This document shows, piece after piece, positions 6,656 through 10,287 of a stretch of 10,287 bases of DNA. The first letter of the stretch is position 1, and each line of letters begins with the position of its first letter. The translations under genes and the position numbers were made by a program. Below the pieces are notes generated by a model. That model saw only the letters and a program-made list of their open reading frames with translations. It ran no database searches and was not told the origin of the DNA. The stretch lies in contig JAAAIG010001046.1 in assembly GCA_015852425.1 (NCBI GenBank), forward strand, positions 1 to 10,287, read 5' to 3'. Source of the DNA: Gryganskiella cystojenkinii (Eukaryota > Mortierellomycota > Mortierellomycetes > Mortierellales > Mortierellaceae).

Positions 6656-8199
6656 CTCGGTAAAGACACACCAGCGGCCATGACCTGGACTGCGATGACG
6701 ATTCTTGTAAACTCGAGCGTGACATTGTCAAACTCTGACCAGCCCATGGGGTTAAAAATACCAATGGCATAGGGTCCAATGATGATCCCGAATACAGTGG
6801 AGACGACTAGTGTACAAGTTAGTGCAAGGTACGATGACAGGGAGTTAGGTTCGGTGTAGCATAAAACAGCTTAGAGAAAGGGGACGAGGGGGGCTTAGAA
6901 GGTCTCTCCCTTTTTTCTCTTGCTCTCTCTGCAGTGACAAATGGAGACTGGTATTCAAACGGTATCATCATCACTATCTTTGTCAACACCCATCGTCCGT
7001 AACCATCAAGGTTATAGTTGCGGGTGCATAATGATGACATCCAAATGAAAAAAAAGTTTAAATAAAGATCGCGACAAAAAAAAAAAATCCTGCTTTTTTT
7101 TTGTTGCTCCGTCGAAAGTCTGCATACAGTACTCGTGCTCTCTCCTTATCCTCATCCCTTTCTCTCTTGAATCGGATCTCGGACAGAAAAAGGGGTCGAA
7201 AGTGAAAATAGAGAGGACGGGGACTGAGAATCGAGGTGTCAGCAGATCAAAGAAAACACAACAACTCGGGAATTGAAAAAAATGAAGGACAAGATAGATG
7301 GAAAAATGGATGAACGATTTGGCCGACAAGAGTCGGTAACATCTTGTCTGCATCGTGGCTTTGTTTGTTTGATGCTGGAGGCAGGGCTGATGATTATGAT
7401 GATGTTGTACTGCAGTGCTTGTGGTTGTTGACGTTCGTTCTAGGCTGAGAAACAAGTACAATGGGGTTCCAAACGACGTGCTCTGTGTTTCCAAGAACGA
7501 TGTTCTGCACCTCGTGTTCAATTTCGTTTCTCGGGAGACAGAGGATTGGTTGAATGCAAAAGTGAAGGGGGAAGAGCGCCTTTTGCTCAACGACCCAGAG
7601 ACACCAATCTAAGCTCCATGCGGGGGAGAATTAGAAGTATGATTACACTCTTGTCCCCTTTTCTGCCGACACCCGCAACCGTTAAACACCCCTGTTGTCT
7701 CCCCCATTCCTTGCCCCTGGACCGTTTTATGCGGGTGGCGAAAAAATAATAAGAAAGTGTTCAAACACAAGGAAGGGGAAAACAAAGGAAGAGATCAAGA
7801 GTAATCCCTGAAATAAAATAAGAAGCGGAGTGCACGTTCGCCACCATTCGATTCCTCGGGACAAAAAGTGAGAAGATCTGGTTGTTTGAGTCTGTGTGAC
7901 CAACAAAGCACGGACAAGAATGAAAGAAAAGAAGGAAAAAAACGGCATGGATTCTGACTCGATTAGAAGAAAAAGAGTGAGAGAGTGCGAGAGAGAGAAG
8001 AAAGATCGGAAGAGAACAGATGTTTGGCTGGTTTGTTGAATGAGGATTGTTGGGATATTTTTCAAAACTCACAGGCTTCCGAGATGAAGAGTTTCTCCTT
8101 GACGAACAAGCTGACGAGACCAAAGACGATGATAAAGCAACCAAGGAGTGCATAGGCTACATGTTCGGGTGATGCTTCGAGCACCAGTGTTGTAGACAT
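6656..8199 (-). pseudogene. NHA1: N-terminal part of a fungal Nha1-type Na+/H+ antiporter (two exons; C-terminal 90 % missing)
   Basis: Nha1/Sod2 antiporters export Na+ and K+ across the plasma membrane in exchange for protons. Exon 1 (8199-8073) encodes SPEHVAYALLGCFI and a first membrane segment ending LVSLFVKEKLFISEA. Exon 2 (6806-6656) encodes VSTVFGIIIGPYAIGIFNPM, then WSEFDNVTLEFTRIV and AAGVSLP. Both align without a gap to the start of yeast Nha1 (the HVAYA, SLFVKEKL and FG.I.GP blocks). Exon 1 ends GCCT/GTGAGT; exon 2 begins after CTAACTTGTACACTAG, a good branch point and acceptor, and ends AG/GTAAGA. The intron between them is 1266 nt, about ten times the local norm. The next expected block, the LP-x-Y start of the third membrane segment and everything after it, is absent from all frames to the SERF gene. 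Family members have about 12 membrane segments, so this cannot be a working antiporter unless the locus is misassembled. The two exons themselves carry no stop or frameshift. Confidence 0.8.
6807..8072 (-). other. Unusually long intron 1 of the Nha1-like locus
   Basis: This 1266-nt stretch lies between the two antiporter exons. I find no coding block in it that resembles the family. A 192-codon minus-strand frame (7590-7012) exists only because this strand is pyrimidine-rich and so poor in stop codons; its translation has no recognisable domain. A 12-A run lies at 7076-7087, and the plus strand is purine-rich from about 7740 to 8020. No transposon ends or terminal repeats are evident. Confidence 0.7.
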
Positions 8200-8264
8200 T
8201 GACAATCAGGATTTGATAAAGTAAAGTTGCTGTGTCAAGTTCAAATGGTGTGTGAAATACTGAT

Positions 8265-8640
8265 ACTGAAAGAAAGAAGAAAAAAAGGTTTTTACAAGCG
8301 AAGAAAAGTGTCGAAGACAAATGACCGTTAAGAAAAAAAGAAAAGGGAGTCGACAAAGGTGTAAGCTGAGGGGACGATGATGAAAACGGAAGAGGAACGA
8401 ATGAAGAGAAGAGGAGAAGAGTGGAGAGGAGTAGCAGGGGTATGTTGGTCAGAGGAGGAACGAAAGGAAAGGAGGGTGAAGAAAGAAGGAAAGGAAAGAA
8501 TGGCAAACTGAAAAAAAGGACAAACAATAACAAAACGTCAGACGGAAAACAAAGTTCAAGACATGAACAAGGGAAAAAAAGATAATAAAAGAAAGAGAAA
8601 GGGGGGAAGAAAGTTGTTGAGTTGGAATGAAATGAGGATA
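8265..8640. repeat. Long purine-rich (plus) / pyrimidine-rich (minus) tract
   Basis: For about 370 nt the plus strand is dominated by A and G (runs such as GAAGAGAAGAGGAGAAGAG and GGAAAGGAAAG), with few interruptions. It sits just upstream of the antiporter-like ATG, so on the coding strand it is a CT-rich leader. Such tracts are common before fungal start codons, but this one is long. Confidence 0.8.
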
Positions 8641-9100
8641 GAGTTGCGCAGGTGAGAGAGCTGAATGAATGCAGAAAAAAGGGCCGAAAGGGTGCAAATG
8701 AAGTTCAAATGTCTATTGGACAATCAAATGGAACCATTGAAAACAATGCGATTTGACTCAATGCCAAAGAGAAGAGAGGCTTTCTCTAAAAAAAAAAATT
8801 GTGCACGGACAACTGCCCGACGACGATTTCTACACGTGATCAGTGCCACCAAATAGACGGGCACACTTTGACAAGCAGAGTCCTTGACAAGCTGGATCCA
8901 TCAATCGACAGCACACCTGGTGTTGCTCGTTTTTCTAGCCTCTGATCAAAGAGTTATTCATCCTTTGAATATCAAGAGCGGGTCAGCTTTTTTCATGCTT
9001 GTCCGTAAGATCGGTAGCGTTTTTTTAACGGTATTTTGTGCATTGATTCTTTTCTTCCAACAGGACAGAGCGAAAGCTTTTTTTTGCGATATGTACAACT

Positions 9101-9106
9101 TTTATT
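9101..9106 (-). promoter_or_regulatory. Polyadenylation signal AATAAA of the ferritin gene
   Basis: The minus strand reads AATAAA about 82 nt past the ferritin stop codon, a normal distance for a fungal 3' untranslated region. Confidence 0.65.
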
Positions 9107-9187
9107 TGAAAGCCTAAGAAACTTTTGGGGTGAGGTTTTTGGATCTGGGAAAGAACCGGTCAGGTATATCCAGCTACATTTGTTTGT

Positions 9188-10236
9188 TTAAGCAGCGTGG
9201 TGCTTCAACAGCTCTTGGTCCCAGAGGTACACTAAAATTGAGGGAAAACAAAGTAAAAAAAAAGGTTGTTAGAACAAACTAATCTCCTTCTACCGCAGAA
9301 GGGTCAACGCTTTAACCACCAAAGAAAAAAAAAAAAGATTCGAGGGACTTACATCCAAGACCATCGCCACCGACACGGTTCAATTGAGTGACGAGATCAG
9401 CAATCTTCTTGATGGCTTCGACCTGTTCCTCGAGGTACTCGGACTCGATAAAGTCGCACAACTGAGGGTCGTTGTTCTCCTCTGCGACCTTGTGGAGGTT
9501 GAGCAAGCTCTTGTTGACATCTAAAAGTCGTAGGGCATAAGATGTGGTAAAAATAATGGTCAGTCGTGATTTTTTTTGTGTCTTGTTTGCATAGGCATGT
9601 CTTGTGTTTCCCTCCAAAAAAAGTTGCTCTGTGTTCGTGTTTTTGTTGTTTGTGTTGCGCTCTGACACTTTACCGACGACAAACAACAAAAGAAAGATTG
9701 TGATTTAGCGTTTAGGTCGAAGGCTCAGGACTGAAGAAAGGGGTGAGATGAATGATTGTCTACGCAAAAATTGTAAAAAAAAACCAAGAAACAGAAAAGA
9801 ACTCCAGGGGGGTAGGTCGATAGGTGTAATCACAGGGGATGCGCGTAACTGATGAAGAGGGATCAAGAAGAACGAGGTGAAAGAAAAGGGAGCAGCATGA
9901 TGCCAGGCACACAAATACACGCACCAAAAAAAGAAAAGTCCACACCACCCGTCCATCCAAAAGTTGTCGAAAGATAGACTTACCCTTCTCGAGCTGAAGA
10001 GTCGATTCGATGGCGTTACGGGCAGAGGACCAATCGGCCTCAGGAGCCTGCAAGGTCTGCAAGATGACCTTGCCACCACGACGGTTCTGGTAATCAATCA
10101 ACTTTTGAGCATGCTCGCGTTCCTCCTCTGCGCTCTCCTTGAAAAACTTTTCGAGACCAGGCAAAGCTTGGTTGACGTGACCTGCCCAGGCTGCGAGCGA
10201 GAGGTAGACCTGAGAAGCCTGAAGTTCCTGACTGAT
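9188..10236 (-). CDS. Ferritin, ferroxidase (heavy-chain) type; N-terminal exon(s) beyond the window
   Basis: Ferritin forms a 24-subunit cage that oxidises Fe(II) and stores iron as a mineral. Three exons are visible: 10236-9984, 9520-9353 and 9231-9188 (TAA). Introns of 463 and 121 nt have GTAAGT donors, TTTTAG acceptors and phase 1. The 154 visible residues begin [15 protein letters not shown] and end [14 protein letters not shown]. All ferroxidase ligands of human H-ferritin are kept: E27 and Y34 (visible E4, Y11), E62 and H65 in EEREH (E39, H42), E107 in QLEK (E83) and Q141 in EEQVEAI (Q117). Spacing is identical apart from one residue fewer between H65 and E107. The three-fold channel acids D131 and E134 (CDFIE) are also present. 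The start of the protein, about 15-25 residues, lies right of the window, upstream of the acceptor TAAACAG at 10237. No signal peptide can be assessed. Cytosolic location is likely but unproven. Confidence 0.97.
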
Positions 10237-10287
10237 CTGTTTACGATACGAAGATCAGATAAGAGTCGAGAAGGGATAAAAAAAAAA

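Larger units (their letters stand above)
8200..9187. other. Antiporter upstream region and ferritin 3' flank
   Basis: Both neighbouring genes are on the minus strand, so this holds the ferritin 3' untranslated region (about 9187-9090) and the Nha1-like promoter and leader (about 8640-8200). Plus-strand frames at 8665-8856 and 8884-9117 (63 and 77 codons) match nothing I know and are not called. Confidence 0.6.

Noticed and set aside
7012..7590. 192-codon minus-strand open frame
   Set aside because: It lies in the antiporter intron on a pyrimidine-rich strand where stop codons are rare. Its translation is low-complexity (Ser/Phe/Thr rich) with no recognisable domain.

Overview
The window is eukaryotic nuclear DNA, most probably from an early-diverging fungus of the Mucoromycota (Mucorales or Mortierella type; this placement is an inference). 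The genes are split by short GT-AG introns, often with CTAAC-like branch sites. The window holds a ferroxidase-type ferritin, which early-diverging fungi keep and Dikarya generally lack, next to a fungal Nha1-type Na+/H+ antiporter start. Homopolymer A/T runs of 12 to 21 bases are scattered through introns and gene flanks.

Layout, left to right. Positions 1-208 may hold the last exon of an unrecognised plus-strand gene. Positions 209-1598 are intergenic with small inverted repeats. A complete four-exon membrane-anchored fatty-aldehyde dehydrogenase (ALDH3-like) lies on the minus strand at 1599-3521. A 25-codon gene for ribosomal protein eL41 lies on the minus strand at 4287-4364. A four-exon SERF/4F5 gene lies on the plus strand at 5163-5747 and diverges from eL41. 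Two exons on the minus strand (6656-6806 and 8073-8199) encode the first ~92 residues of a Nha1-type antiporter, separated by a 1.27 kb intron. The rest of the antiporter is missing. Instead, four short reading-frame-compatible blocks and a polyadenylation signal follow at 6041-6515. A purine-rich upstream region lies at about 8265-8640. A ferritin gene on the minus strand (9188-10236) lacks only its N-terminal exon(s), which lie beyond the right edge.

The genes are a mixed set rather than a pathway: lipid aldehyde detoxification, translation, protein-aggregation modulation, ion homeostasis and iron storage. The two clearest under-annotated items are the spliced 67-residue SERF protein, whose first two coding exons are 7 and 20 nt, and the 25-residue eL41. 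The most puzzling item is the truncated antiporter locus. I saw no CRISPR array, intact transposon, tRNA or rRNA.
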